DNA of 64,000 bases from Tigriopus japonicus (taxonomy: Eukaryota; Arthropoda; Copepoda; Harpacticoida; Harpacticidae): the NCBI GenBank assembly GCA_010645155.1, contig CM021317.1:11864658-11928657 (forward strand), in the 5' to 3' direction. Of this stretch, positions 13,501 to 26,862 are shown piece after piece. The notes beneath the pieces are model-generated. The model made no database searches and had not been told where the DNA came from. It saw nothing but the letters and a program-made list of their open reading frames with translations. Each line of letters begins with the position of its first letter. Positions within the stretch are counted from its first letter, which is position 1. Position numbers and translations under genes: made by a program.

Positions 13501-16500
13501 TGCCCTCTTAAGGTGCCACGCACCACTGAACTCTAGACTTATTCATCTGGACATGGGACATCTTCAACCTTCTTACCTACTAGGCCTTGATGTCTAAAAT
13601 TCTTAATTCACCTGTCCAATGTCGCTCTAATTTTTAGAGCGATTTTAGTTGGTGAGTAGAAACAAAAGCGATAAAATACAAAACTGTGATGGAAATCATT
13701 TCCACGAACTAAAACGTTCACTGTCTGTGAATAAAATTATTTCAAGTCCAAAAAGACGTCCTATCTTCACTTTCGGTTATGGAGCACTCTTTCGATCTCG
13801 TGGCACATAGGAAGGAAGCAAGTACATATATAGGGATGGAAGAAGACGCCAAAGAAGGCTGAACGAGTGTTTGGTAAAAAGCCAAAAGCAAAGTGTTAGA
13901 GGACACCTGTAGTCACTCTGCACCTCGAACAAAGTTGTCTTCAGTCTGTGACGATACTCCCCAGGGATGCTACGTCCCACTGAGTCACATTTTCCCCCAA
14001 GGCCATCCAGAGATGGCCGTGCTGGTAATCCATACTCTTCGTAGTTGTCTCGTTTGTCTCTGTTGTCACGTTCGGTCCTTATACTAATCTTGGAATCCAG
14101 TCTCCTCTGGACAAGCGCAAACGAGAAATGCCGTTTTGGTCTTTGGCCTTCCAACTATTGCTATCACAACCACCACCAACAATAGCAACAACATGCACAA
14201 TCACAAATATTTACGACAATGGAGATGGAATTACTAATTTGAGAGACTGTGCAAGGTCTTGCTTGACATGTCGGTTTTGAATGCCACAAAGAACAATTTT
14301 GTATTCGATGTTGTTCCTCTCCAAGGAATGTTTGGAAAGGAAATCATCTTTCCAAATGGCACATAAAAACGTAGGGAACTTCATTTTTGTCAGGGAATGG
14401 CAGCAATCATAAGCATAAAGATGGAACATCCAACCAAAGAGGAGTCTAGACGATATGTAAAGAACCAAAATGGACTGGGAGAACGACCAATTCAGTCGGA
14501 TGGGATACTGGAAAATGAGGTCCGACCGTCCAATAAGTTTCTCGTCCAGGGGCCACAAGAAACCGTGTCTCATAAATCAAGCTCCTTGTACGCGAAGGTT
14601 TTTTTTCTTTCTTGAAGCTCTAGGATTATGGTGCTCTGGAGTGGGTATTTGTTTTAATGAAGAATCGAAAATGAGTCCTTTAATGAGGGGATAAATTGAG
14701 AGTGTGTTCATCTCTGGATGTTTTTGCACTTGATTGGGCAGTTGTCGTTCGCCAAGACAACAATTCACCCGAGGCGTCATGGTGTTCTTATTGTTAAAGA
14801 TAAGTTCGAGGAAGAGTGGCCAAAGCATAGAGAAATTGGACTTAGAGGACTCATTCTTGGCCCTACTTTGAATTATACAAAGAAACTTCAAACTATTGTT
14901 CTCAGGGAAGCTTGTTTTCAGGTCTGTTAACGGAGACACATTACCTAAAAGATGAGATAGTGAAATGAATTTTGAGATTTTCATTGGAATTTTTTTTTTG
15001 AAAAGAAACTAGTCTCACTCTAGAATGTCACATTCTTAAAAAAACATATTTCGACCGATAATGATAGGAGACGCAATGAAGCTAATCACTTGATTTCGAA
15101 TTCTATAGGCGTATAATCGTACCACTGTGCGCAAAAAGGCCAAGGAACAAACAAAATGGGCAAAGGTGGTCCTGGGGCTTGAAAAATGGTTTTTTTCTGG
15201 AAAACGGGTTATTGCATTACTTGGCAGTATAGACCATTTATGTTGGGAATTATCGAACACATAACACCATTGCAAAAATATATCGATGAACATTCTGAAC
15301 GACTCGTCTTTTCTTGAGCAACTCTTTCAAACCAATGATCTTAATAACAAGGTAATCATTCAAGTCAACTTCCATACCTTGTTTTACCCTAGGGTATAGG
15401 TGCATTTTGGTCCAAAATATAAGTTTGATGAGGTTCCCCAGTTATTCTTGGTGACCCGTCTGCTTTTTTTAAACTGAAATTAATTGTTCTCGAAAATTTG
15501 CATCTGAAAGTTCAATGTCTTGAAAATAGTGCGAGTCTCTTGGGGGTGAAGATTATTTATTCTCGCTCAGCTTGTGAGAAAAAAAATCTTTAAGGAATGT
15601 CTCAGGTTCGATTTTACCTTGCCTTGCAGGAGGAAATTTGTAATAACCGAACCAAAATGGTCGGATCCGGGTCTAATTTTCATGTAAGGCCAATCCGGAA
15701 AGCGTCTCTACTAATTTGCTGTCAGAGATTGGGATTAATTAATACACTGAATATGGAATGAACTTATCAACTACTACCTTGAGAAAATAGTTGTTGCTGT
15801 GACTAAATTTCATTTGGACCGTAAATAACCATAAGTGTTTTTAACTTTTCATTGAGAACACATGCTTTGAACCTTTGGCCGTGGTTTATATTCAATTTAC
15901 AAGATCTTGCAACAAGAGGTAGAACAAGTCCAGTTTCCGCCTGAATTTCAAGGAGTTTTTGACTTCGTTATTCGATTGAGCTGAAAATGCGTATAATATT
16001 TCTTTGTTACATGAAGCACAGCTCATGTAAAAAATAACATATTCTCTTGAATGGGAGCAAAGATGATAAATTTTGAAGGTACCATTTCACTCTAGGTAAT
16101 ACTTAAAAAAACTAGGTTATGCTTAATAGAAATGGACTTGAAAACATTCTAAATCTCTAGCTATTCCACCTTGAGCCTTATTTATTTACAACGTCTTATG
16201 ACGGCCGTAAGTATTGGTATATTTGCCACTTGCCATGGAGGAAACCAGGAGGCCTAAATTTGTTCACCAAATTGCCGGTTCATTCTCCATCAGACGAATA
16301 AAACATGAGCCCCATTTGGAAAATTGCTTTGCGCCCACAAACCATTCTTCTCGCTTTGAAAGAAGGCGATCCCGGATAATTTTGATAACACGTCAAGTTC
16401 CAAACTCATGTCGCATTTTGAAAAAAAAGTACAAAGAAGTGTTCTCATGGAATTTACGACACGCTTTTCCTTGTTATCGACAAAAATGCAAGAATATCAT

Positions 16501-19500
16501 CCTATTCAGACAAGATGACATATTTATTGTGGCCATATCTGCTTGGAGCAAGATCGGTGACTTTGGGACCGTTGAACAAACCGGTTCCGAGAATCCCGTT
16601 CAATTACACGTTCGGAACGATCATAATTCTATTTCCATTAGCTACACATAGTTTTAATGTTATGTGGGCCTGAGAGCTTCTGAGAAAGTGTCCAAGTACA
16701 AAACTTGTGTGGTTACGTATATCGCCGAGATGAGACCTAAGTGACGACCGACCATTTGCTCGGAGCAAGTTAAAGCGAGATCCTTGTGTCTTCTGGCGCT
16801 ATTAATTCCTTCTTCCAGAGGGCCACATTAGCCTCATTTCCGGGGTTCTTGGTCATACGAACTTGGCCATCGTTAGAAATGACGAATGGTCGAGTAAAGG
16901 TCCCTCCAAGAGGAAAAGGTCAACATGGTCAATTCTTCTTTCCCGGGATAAGGTTGTTGTTAATGTTCCTCTCCAAGATATAGAAATAATGATTGGATCC
17001 CCGATTAATAATGAAGGGTATAACTGGGTCCCTTTACGCAATGTGGAACGAGGACATGGAAGCTCCATCATCGCGCGAACGAAAGTGTGTTTTAAGCACT
17101 TTGAGATTGGCAAAACTTTGCTTTCGGGAAAAACGAACGTGAAGTTGGTGGCCATCCATAGCTCAGCTAAATTTCTCAAGCACGTTCAATGAAAGCATCA
17201 GACGGGTTTGCTTTAATGTGATCCTCCAGTTCCATGTTTGCTGATGGAATAAACTTTGGAGATTGATCCAATCTCGTTGTCTGCATTTTGATTGGCGCTA
17301 ATCTCAGAAAGACCTCGTGAAATGGCCAAAATGAAGAATTGTACGAACTTCATTATTTGAAGAAAATTCCCAAATTTCTGATCTCTTTTTTTAAGGAAAT
17401 CAGGGTACATTTTTCAGCAAAAGCTTCAATATTGAATATCAAGAGACATTGTGCATAGCAAGTATATTACTTTATTACTTCCACTACAAATTGCCGCTAA
17501 TGTGTGCAAAGGTATGTTTCGATTTATTGGCAGTCCCAATGTAGTTCTTGGTGAAAGGCAAATAGGATTCCAGATCCGGGGTTCTTTTATTGGATTACAG
17601 GAATTTTGCAAAAGATCGAGGAGGAGTTCGTATGCAAATCAGGAAAAAACAGGGATTCTTTTGATCATTTCGTTGTGGCAATTTATCAAACCATGCCGCC
17701 TTTTTGATACCATATGATATATGGTTGTAATACGGATGAGATTTCTTAAAGTACAATCACTTGCGCTTAAAGTGAATGGAAAAAGGTATTTCTATTCTCT
17801 AAAGCAAGTGCAACAACGGTGAATTCAGATTGCAAAGGAATGACAAAAGGAAGCAAACAGCCTTCAGGCGTTCCATAGGTGGTCACGGTCAAAAAACCGT
17901 TTGGAGTTTTAAAATACTTTGTTCCAATATTCAGGAAAACATAGACGAAAATTCCTCTTTCTGCCCAATGACTTTGAAATTAAATGAAAAACAACCAATA
18001 ACGTGTAGAGATCATTGGAGTTGGCCTTGTTCTGTTGCTTCAGCTACACACTTATTTGCATCTAATGCATCGTTGGCCAATTGTGGCAACAATTCGTGGT
18101 CCCTTCCTTTTCTTTGGCTTTGTTCCACAACAGGTAAAAACTATTGCAACTTACTTGGCTCTCCTAATGCTGACAAGTGGAATTGGCATGACTTGCTCTC
18201 AATTTGCTTTGGTGCAATCCGATTTGCATTCGAAAGGGGAAAATTACCCGAAAGAGAATTGCTTCTACTCTTGTGACCCATGGGAGAGTCGGGGACAAAA
18301 TAGGAACATTATCATATTTATATCCCTGCGGAACCTTGAAACATCTAATGTGTGTCCCAAGATCCATGATTTATGTGCTGTTGCACCCAATAACAAAAAT
18401 CCGTGCCCCTTTTGATGCTACAAAGAGACTCCGGTGAGATCACTCAAGCAGAGAAAAGACCATTCAGAGTATAATATTGACTGGCTTGGAAACGATCTGA
18501 TCTCGAATGGCTTTGCAGAAGTCGCCAATGTCGCTTTAATCTGCTACTACTCCCAATGGCAGAGTTCAATATAAGGAGAAGCTCCGTGATTCCAAATTCC
18601 AAAATTGAACTAACTGACGTTGCCTAGAGCCACTGTAATTGGAAGAGTCAACGCAAGGAGATTGACAGGCGTTTTCCTTTTTGAGCCCAATGGAGATACT
18701 GGAACCACCGGATCAAAAAAAAAAGATCCCATACGTGTACTCTTTATGTATAGTGGCTCTAATTCCAGCGAGGATATTTGCCTGATATTAGATATTTGAT
18801 AAATGTTAAAGACATACTCGGAATGAAGCCCCCGGAGTGCAGACCAAAGAATCCCAGCCTCCTGTTCCACTTCACTTCCGAAGAAAATGCACCTTCAAAT
18901 GCAGGACTCTAAGTAACCAGGAGAAGCCGTTGGAGTATTGGCTTTGGGGCCTTAAGGCCCTTTCTGCGAATCCTTGCTTCTGCTCGTCCTATACTACCTT
19001 CCGTGTTATTTGATCTCTCTGTCGATGCATCTCTTCAATCTGCACTGGAGGGCTTCTCTGGGACAGCGTTAACATCTTTTCAATCAATTTAGAGACACAA
19101 TATAGCTACCCTGAATAGATTGACTAAAAGGGACAAGGGCTACCAAAGAAACGACACAAACAAACACAAGCAAAGGAATGGTCAATGTAGTTTTTGTCGT
19201 TCTTTTTACTCTGAGCAGTTAATTCACGATTCATACCCATTTCATTGGGCGGACTCTCACAATATCAAAGGACTCCCAACTTTTGTATTCACCATATCAC
19301 CACATTGAAGCATATTTATCTAGGAATCCAATGGGAACAATGCCATTTAATGCCTGGTTTTTAAGCGCTTTTTAGCTCTCATTGTGACTCAAATTAGTCG
19401 TACTTGGAATCGACAATGATCAAGGCCAAACAAAGTATGAATTCAAAACTCATCCGGGATGAATTTAATGAATCAGAACGACACTTTTGTCGAAGGCTGT

Positions 19501-20096
19501 ATGGATTTTTCCTGGTTCTCTTCATGCTGAAATGTTTCGAATGCCAGTAATACTGGCTTGCTCACTTCCAAGACCATTGGATGGGCGGCGAAATGACCAA
19601 AGCTGGGTCGTTGTCACCATTACTGCCTTGAATGGAATACTCAAATGTGACGATGGACTGGTTGAACACCATTAACGACCGGCTGCTTTTGCGTTGATGC
19701 TCATTTTCCCAAGGTTACTTTAGTCGTTGTGTCCTGATTCTATTAACACGTTGTTGCATTCTGCCCCATCAGCGGTTTCCATATGATTGTTCCAAATGAC
19801 AGTCATTCTCAACATTATTGTTCTTTGTGCCCTACAAGGTCCAACTGAATTCGAGGAATACTCAAGCACTGGAAATTGGTGGAGCTTGTACTCAATTTTA
19901 AAGGTCATGAAATGTAAGTTGTTCGTTTTGACCCAAGGTTCACAATATTTGTTTTTGAGTAATAAAGACGAATCCCAACTAAGTTTAGCTGAGACCCAAA
20001 AAGTCATTGGACTGTTTATGCTCATTTTCTATCCATTTAGAGATTGCAGAGATCCGTTTGCTCTGAAAAAAGAAGGATGGCACGGTTTCCCAGTTT
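7570..20096. other. Long gene-poor stretch
   Basis: No open frame in these 12.5 kb has a recognisable domain or splice structure. Small hairpins occur, for example CGCTCTA/TAGAGCG near 13622-13641 and ACGGAG/CTCCGT near 9642-9655, but nothing links them to a function. The piece at about 15965-15995 (ATTCGATTGAGCTGAAAATG) resembles part of the foldback family found at 26.4 and 56.4 kb. The rest is unremarkable AT-rich DNA. Confidence 0.5.
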
Positions 20097-20104
20097 GTTC
20101 TGGG

Positions 20105-20422
20105 TAGTGATGGACCGAAAGCGCTTTCGGCCGAAATTTCGGTTTCGGTTATGCCTACCGAAACCGAAAGTAGACAAGCACTATAAAAAATGGAGTTTGA
20201 CAACAAAATCGAAAAAAAAAATTGGTCCAAAAACCTCTGAAATTTAAGTTTTAAGAATTTTCAAAATTTGCGACTACCCAACATCGAACACATTGTAATT
20301 TCTAAGGCGGATTTTGCATTTGAACAATTTTGTAAACAGTGAACTTCGGTTTCGGTTTCGGTTAAGCCCTCTTTCGGCCGAAACTTTCGGTTTCAGTTAT
20401 GAGCCCTTTCGGTCCATCACTA
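20105..20422. mobile_element. hAT-like non-autonomous element (MITE), 318 bp
   Basis: The element begins TAGTGATGGACCGAAAG and ends with the inverted complement CTTTCGGTCCATCACTA, apart from small gaps. It is flanked by a perfect 8-bp direct repeat, GTTCTGGG, at 20097-20104 and 20423-20430. An 8-bp target duplication and a TAG(T)GATG-type end are the hallmarks of hAT transposons. Inside both arms the words TTTCGGTTTCGG and CGGCCGAAA recur, so the arms form long imperfect hairpins. There is no coding capacity, so it must have been mobilised by a transposase made elsewhere. Confidence 0.88.
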
Positions 20423-20430
20423 GTTCTGGG

Positions 20431-23160
20431 TATCAAAAACCCATTCCAAAGTTGATAATTTCGTTTAAATCTGAGAAGAGCCCGAATTTGACAGATGTGG
20501 AACACTAGTGACATTTCAATTCACTTTACGACGTATTCTTGGAAAGCATCAAAAGCGACGGAAAGAGTTTTTTTTTGTTTTCAAGCGCATCAAAGCAAAA
20601 CAACTCTTAGCATTCCATGAACAACGAAAGAATGAATATTCTCTTCAAGCAAGTCCAGAAAGCGTATTCAAAGCAATGATGAACAAGATCGTAACGAGAC
20701 TCTAAAATGGTGAAATGGAGGAAAAAAGCACGAGGAAAGATAGTTTATTTAGGCCATTTTCTTGATCCGTTGGGCACATTGCCAAATCCTGGGGTTTGTC
20801 TCCCATCGTTCCCTGGCCAGAAATCCTAAATTGGTTTCCTAACAATCGCATAGCATTGCTCATACTACGAATCATGTTCATGTTCGTTGTACGATTACTC
20901 AACAGGGAGTACATATAACTTCGCCCGATCCCCTTTTGGTTTTTACACAGGAGGGTCCAAAACTCTCCCCTTCATTTTGATTGACTCCCGCGGCTTTCAT
21001 GATTTGAAAACTCGTTCTTTCTGCTCAAAACGGGACATGAGGCAGTCTACTCACGGGCTGCTACTCATTCTCAGTCAGTCAACATTCTTCTTTTCCCATA
21101 AGCACTAGCCAAACAAACGAGTGAATTTCAAAATTAGACAAACCTTTGAATTGGTGTTAGTGAAATGATGAGCCATTTTTACCCCTTTGGCCTTTCTGGG
21201 AGGGCTCACAATCCTCAAGACTTGAGACAGTCTCACAATTGCCTTGATCTCAATATGTACGTACGTGACTCGTCGATCTTTGCTTTGCCAGTAGTGATCA
21301 AGGATCAAAAAAAGAATTCATTGCAATGTTGCCAGTTCTCAGTCTTCAGTGCCAATTTTTTCCGTTTGAGCCAGTGAAGGCATGCAGTGGAAATGCATAT
21401 TGCTACATGCTTGTACAAAGGAAATCTACCGGAAAATCTCAAAGCATTGAAGGACCAACAGTTACAGACAAACATTATTTGGGTTTCAAATTTCTGACAA
21501 ATTCGTAGGATCTCAAAGCCACGCAAAGTTTTAATTGACCTTGAACAGATGACAAGTTGAGAGACAAAAATGACATAAAAAGAACCTTGAAAGTAAATTG
21601 AATTGGCAAAAAAGCCGAGAAAATAACAATTTAAGTAACAGCAATGGACATCAAAAAAAGTGAATATAGCAAGTTTTTGAAAACGTCATAAAATGATTAA
21701 TATTGTTTTGCCGGTCTCTGTGGATATCTTTGTTTCATCATTCTGATCAATTTGGATGCCTCATATTTAAAATTAGTAAATTGGCATCAACATTTTGAAT
21801 TGTGAATTGATTATAAAAGTGAGAAATATTGAACAAAACACTTTTACCTAACAATGTTTAGCTGGAAATTTTGAAACCCTAATCATCATACCCATGTGTT
21901 GTTATGAATGTAACATATTCAGCCATATGCTACGTTACTTCTAGTGATCTACAATCTCAACACATCTCGGTCAAAAATGTTTCGAGCACTGGGAAGATTC
22001 AATACTTTTCCCTAACTTCAATTGCCGTGGCTAATGTTTCCTTATCTTAAACAAGGACGCAGAAAATTAACAGAGAAGCAAATTTTGAGAAGAACTTCCA
22101 ATTGGACTATTTTTACTCTCGCCTTCCTACCTTGGTTCATTATCCATTGATGAACAATAACCAAGAGTGCTCTCCATCTTTGGGTTGTAAAAACTCCAAG
22201 TACACAAAAGATCAAGAAGAATTCAGAAAAGTGTAGAATTCAGGGTCAAGGACTAAAACCAATCAGAATACTTTCAAGCTACCAAAATATACCCAATATA
22301 CCAATCTACTAAAGTCCTGTCTACCAGAATTCTTGGTGATAAACTATGTTGTTCTTTGGCAAAAATGATCCATGTATGTCTCCTTCTAACCAAAATGATA
22401 CTGTGGTGGGATTTGATTACAAAATTTTGTTATTTGATCCACATTTCTGCTACCATCTTCAAGAAAATCATTGCTTTATGTTTCACTTTTTATTTAGCTG
22501 TCATACTCTGAAATCTTCATTTAATTTGTAAATCTTGGATAGCATTATTGCTCAATCTTTCTTGATATGAAATTGTGTGCCTAAATTTCATTTTTACTTT
22601 CAACTTATCATGCTTATGATGTTTGCTTTTGCCTTGTACCCGTTCAGTACCTCTGGTTAATATATTTCTGCCATGCTTATTGAATGAATGGTGTTTCTTG
22701 TTTCTTAATAGCTAATTAGAATTTAGATTTTTACAAAAAGTCATTGGTAGTGTACAAGATAAGTATATATTTAGGCCAAATTTTCACAAATGAGGTGGTA
22801 AGGATACAGGCCCTCGAGTTTTTAACATGGGACATGGATTACTACATACCACTAATGCAACGAGAAAACAGCCAGGTGGTGAAGCATCCTCGAGAACAAA
22901 GTACTGAATGGCCTTAAACAAGGAAGAAGTTTTCTCAAGCTCCAGAGACGGGTGCGTTTTTTTCGCTTTCCAAACTTGGAAATTGAATCAGTCCGAGCGC
23001 AGAAATAGGACGAGTACAACAAGTATTTGAAACAATCCACAACGATCATGGACTCCTTTTTGTAGAGCTTGTTATTTGGACCTAGAAAATAGCTTTTCGT
23101 AGCATTTTTACTTTTATTATAGTTCGAAGGTATTCCTTGAAAAAAATTGCAAAATTGTTC
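20431..23160. other. No gene seen
   Basis: This is AT-rich DNA between the hAT-like element and the tRNA gene. Frames are short and have no domain signature. A minus-strand segment near 22135-22188 begins ATGGAGAGCACT after a pyrimidine-rich AG and ends at a donor-like GTAGGA, but it is too short and weak to call. Confidence 0.5.
23140..23154 (-). terminator. RNA polymerase III terminator of the tRNA gene
   Basis: Reading the minus strand past the tRNA 3' end, a T4 run follows six bases later (23151-23154) and a T7 run soon after (23140-23146). Such T runs on the coding strand stop polymerase III. Their position supports the tRNA being a transcribed gene rather than only a repeat fragment. 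Confidence 0.7.
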
Positions 23161-23232
23161 TGGAGGAGACGGGATTTGAACCCGTGACTTTTCGCATGCG
23201 AAGCGAACACTCTACCACTGAGTTACACCCCC
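23161..23232 (-). tRNA. tRNA-Ala (anticodon CGC)
   Basis: The 72-nt minus-strand sequence folds as a full cloverleaf: acceptor GGGGGTG/CTCCTCC, D arm ACTC-loop-GAGT, anticodon stem TTCGC/GCGAA with loop TTCGCAT (anticodon CGC, reading GCG alanine codons), and T arm ACGGG/CCCGT with loop TTCAAAT. Pair 3-70 is G-U, the known identity signal for alanyl-tRNA synthetase. Position 6-67 is a U-U mismatch in the acceptor stem, which could mean mild decay. The discriminator is A, as in other Ala tRNAs. No intron and no encoded CCA are present, as expected for a eukaryotic gene. Internal A and B boxes are intact. Confidence 0.93.
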
Positions 23233-26200
23233 ATTGTGATGATTGGTAGGGAATCAATGTTACAGAAATAAATCTAGTGCTTGAGTGTGCTAGATATGAA
23301 AATCAACGGTCATTTTGTTACGTTTGTTTGAAACAGTGCTTTCTTTTTAAAAAACAGTATTCAAATAAAATCAGTATTGCAAAGGATTCATACCCGATTG
23401 TTCACGACTTTTAGATTAAGAAATTATACTATTCATGTTTTTTTTGTCACAAAACATTTTCTGCAACTCAGTTTCTTAATTTCTTTTCAGAAATCGAAAG
23501 TTTGGTGAGGAATTTTAGTCTAAAGCTCTTTCTGTTCATCACAACAAATAATGCATGCCAACAAGCGACTTCTTTTTCCTTCCGTAAAATTGGATGCAAC
23601 CTCAGACAGTAAAAGCTGTATTTATTGTTGAATAAGGCAGTGAAATAGCTAAAACAGCATGCTCTCCCACGAAAGAGTTCCCATTTAACGATAGATTCAT
23701 TTGCTCTGTGTTTGAACATTTTATTCCTCGCAGCCGGATAATAAAAAAGCTTGACTGGAAGTTGGAATGAGAGGCCCTCAAAGTATTGCGCTTATTCCCA
23801 ATTCACACGCTTCGGACAGCTTTTTGTTGAATGTCTCTCGAACACATTTCGGTTTGGCGCACAACTATGACATGCAAAAAGAAAGAGATCATTTATCTTC
23901 ATGGAACAGAGTCCAAAGACCTTGATTGTGGCCTTGAAGGTTGGACAAAGATGACTGCTGCTCGCGTTTTTCGGGACAACAAGACTCCAGTAATTCTTTA
24001 TGTTTCAGAAAAAAAACAAGATCGCCCCAGAAATTCACGCTCAGATTGTATCAAGTTGTCATAGTGGTATCTGTAATGTAAATCAGCTATTATGACTGGG
24101 TTTTAAAGCCCATAAAATCATACTTGTTAAGCCTTCAACCTTCTTGTCCAAGAGAAATGAAACATGAATTATCAACACATGAAAATTCTTATTCCAGGCT
24201 CTCTGGCACACCCTCCAAGAAGGAAATTCCGTGATGGTCGTGAAAAGATTGTGTCTTTCATTTTGCCATTATTGACCAACTTTTCTTCAAAGGAGAGGGG
24301 AAATAAAAGATGGATGAGCCAACGGAAACGGCAGTGCAAGAATTTCTGACGAGAAAAAAAGGAAGTAGCCAAGCGAGAATAAAAAGCGGGAAATTCGAAA
24401 AGGACGCGCGAATTTGAATTGAGCTTCGCAGTCCGAAGAAATGGGACTCTTACAAGATCCCAGGAGTTTCAATGCGAAAAAAAGCAACTCGATCGGGGAA
24501 CAAAGAGGCAAACTTCTTCTCACCCAACCATTGGATGCATCCAAGGACTTCGTTCCAAAAAGGCCGCCAGGAAGACGCGAGTAATGTGGTGGTTTGGTCA
24601 GTCTTCCGATTGCTTAGTGGAGTATGAAAAAGAGAACTCGTTTCAAGCAAGTGGATGGCTCAATGGTTGAAGGAGGAGGCCCTTTTCTCTTGGATTTCTT
24701 GGCGATATGACATGACCATTCCCCAAAGAGGGCGATAGTTCATCTGTATTCCAATGGGAACCCTCTAGTGTACAAAATTGGTGATTCCCGACTTATCGTG
24801 GTTTAAATATGTTTCCACAGGACAACATGAAGCACGAACTAAAGCTCTCCAATTGTGTAGAACTTCGAATTCGCTGAGACAAAGAGATGGCGTTCGCAAT
24901 TTCGCCCACGAGATACAGGAGACTTTCAGTATGTCCCATTAAAAGTGCGAAAGTAACATTTAATCTTTGATAAGGCCGCGTCCACGGAAGCCGGGAGATG
25001 GCAATCCACGATCAGATCACACCCCACTTTAGAACCAATTACCTCAAATTTGTTACCCACGAACAAGTATTTTGTTTATTTCATCTCAAAGTATACAGTC
25101 AAATGATTGCACACATGAATGATATAACTAAAAATAATGTTTAAAGCTGCCCAAAATGAGTATTGAAAGTTTCACACTTTTAAGGAGTATACGTTACTTC
25201 AAAACAAACTAAATTTCGATCATTACTTTAAGTCTAGATTCAACAATAACAAGACCATTTCGGTGGGGAAAAAGGCACCACTTGCAATTCCCTTCTTTTA
25301 GGGGGAATCCAAAAGGAAAGTCCCTGGATACCTAAAACTGTGCAGTACAAATGCAATACGTACCTTTAAATAGTACAAAAAGAGGAACGAAAAATCTCGG
25401 GACTTGCCTAGGCCGGAATTAATGACTTGAACTTGGGCAGCTTTAAAGATCAGGAGGAAATAAATTTCACTTGGGTTCTTGAATCCTGTGGGAGAAGTCT
25501 TTACGAGTAAGCCCTTGGACTTAGTTTAATAATTGTAATAGGATTTTTTTATTCTTTTAGTTTCAAGACTAATTTTGTCTTTATTTGGATTCCAAGTCAT
25601 TGCCAATGCCCATGATTAAAAAGATGAGCATGTTAAGAAGTCCAAGGAGGGGTGAGGCAAAAATGCATGAACACTGCAATGAAATCTGACTTTGGCGAGG
25701 ATGATGATGATGTTTCTTTATGTACATGTAATACATCCACCCCGGCCTTGTCAAAGGCCCATAAAACATGTGCAAAAAGAGGATGATGCTCTCTTTCCTC
25801 CTTTAGTCGAGTTCCTTTAGAATGTCTTACTCCCCGAAAAGAGTTCTTCATTCAAAAGAAGACGTAATGGATAAAATGAACCATGGAACCAAACTCTTTC
25901 CCATACAAAATCGACATAGTATAGGGACAAAACCAGCCCTCCTATGATAAGCATCCCACGAATGTGCTCTCCTAATCCAAGCATCAACCATATTAATCAA
26001 TCGCTACAATATGTGCAAGTTGACTGACATATGAAGATGTGGAATGAAGTATCATTTGTGCAATCAAATTAGGTTTATTCCCGAGTTCAATAATGGCCTT
26101 AACGATTCGGTGGGCAAACGACCGAACTTATGGTTCTTGAGTCATTCATGAAGCGCTGCTCGCATTTGAAGGACGTTCTAACTTCAAATCTAGATCTTTT

Positions 26201-26399
26201 AAGGACGCAGAGGCTTCTAGACTTAGGCCCCTCCCAAGGGAAGACAGACGTCCCATTCGTTACAAAAAATGCAGGAGCAAGAACATTTTGATGTAGAGGA
26301 GAAACCCAAACCTTTCTTACCCACACTCAAGTGTTAAAGTAAAAACTATAGTGGTAAAATAATTGCATACATTTTCAGTGGGAGAAGGTAATTAATATG
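23233..26399. other. No gene seen
   Basis: About 3.2 kb without a convincing coding region. Minus-strand frames near 24172-24372 and 24287-24544 overlap other frames on both strands and have no domain. A GATGATGATGATG run at about 25698-25711 is the only simple repeat noted. Confidence 0.5.
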
Positions 26400-26862
26400 A
26401 ACCAAGAAGCACTGGAATCATGGAGTGGGAGGCTTGCAATGTGAATAATGATTTCCAGTAAGAACAATTCAATTACGTTCTTCTGCAAATGAGACCTTGC
26501 GGATGTTGACAAGAATACGTATTTCAATTTTCAGCTCAATTGAACGTCGGAGACAAAAGTTATGCTCACTCAAAGTTCAGTGCAAATCCTACCGAGAAAG
26601 AATGAACTCGCCCTTTTGTGGTAATCGTTTTACCACAAAAGGGCGAGTTCGTTCATTCTATGCTCTCTTCAGTACATAAGTTTGAGCAGGCATAACTTTT
26701 CACTACGGCATTCGATTGGGCTGAAATTTGAAATACGTGTTCTTCTTAATGCAAGCCAGGTCTCATTTGCAGAAGAACGCAAATGGTTCGTTTCTGCTGG
26801 AAATCATAATTCGTACTGCTAGCTTTCCACTCCATGATTTCCGTGCTTCTTGTATGAACGAA
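26400..26862. repeat. Foldback repeat, arms of about 225 bp (family shared with 45.0 and 56.4 kb)
   Basis: The stretch is a long imperfect palindrome centred near 26632. At the centre a near-perfect hairpin pairs ACTCGCCCTTTTGTGGTAA with its complement. Outward, the arms continue to match with scattered differences, for instance TTCTTCTGCAAATGAGACCT on the left and its inverted copy on the right, and AGAAGCAC...ATCATGGAGTGG at both outer ends. No coding capacity. The same words recur at 45048-45095 and throughout ABCF1 intron 1, so it is a dispersed family. The arms also carry AAAAGTTATGC, which is found in the ends of the mariner-like element at 45.4 kb. I see no clear target duplication. 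Confidence 0.8.
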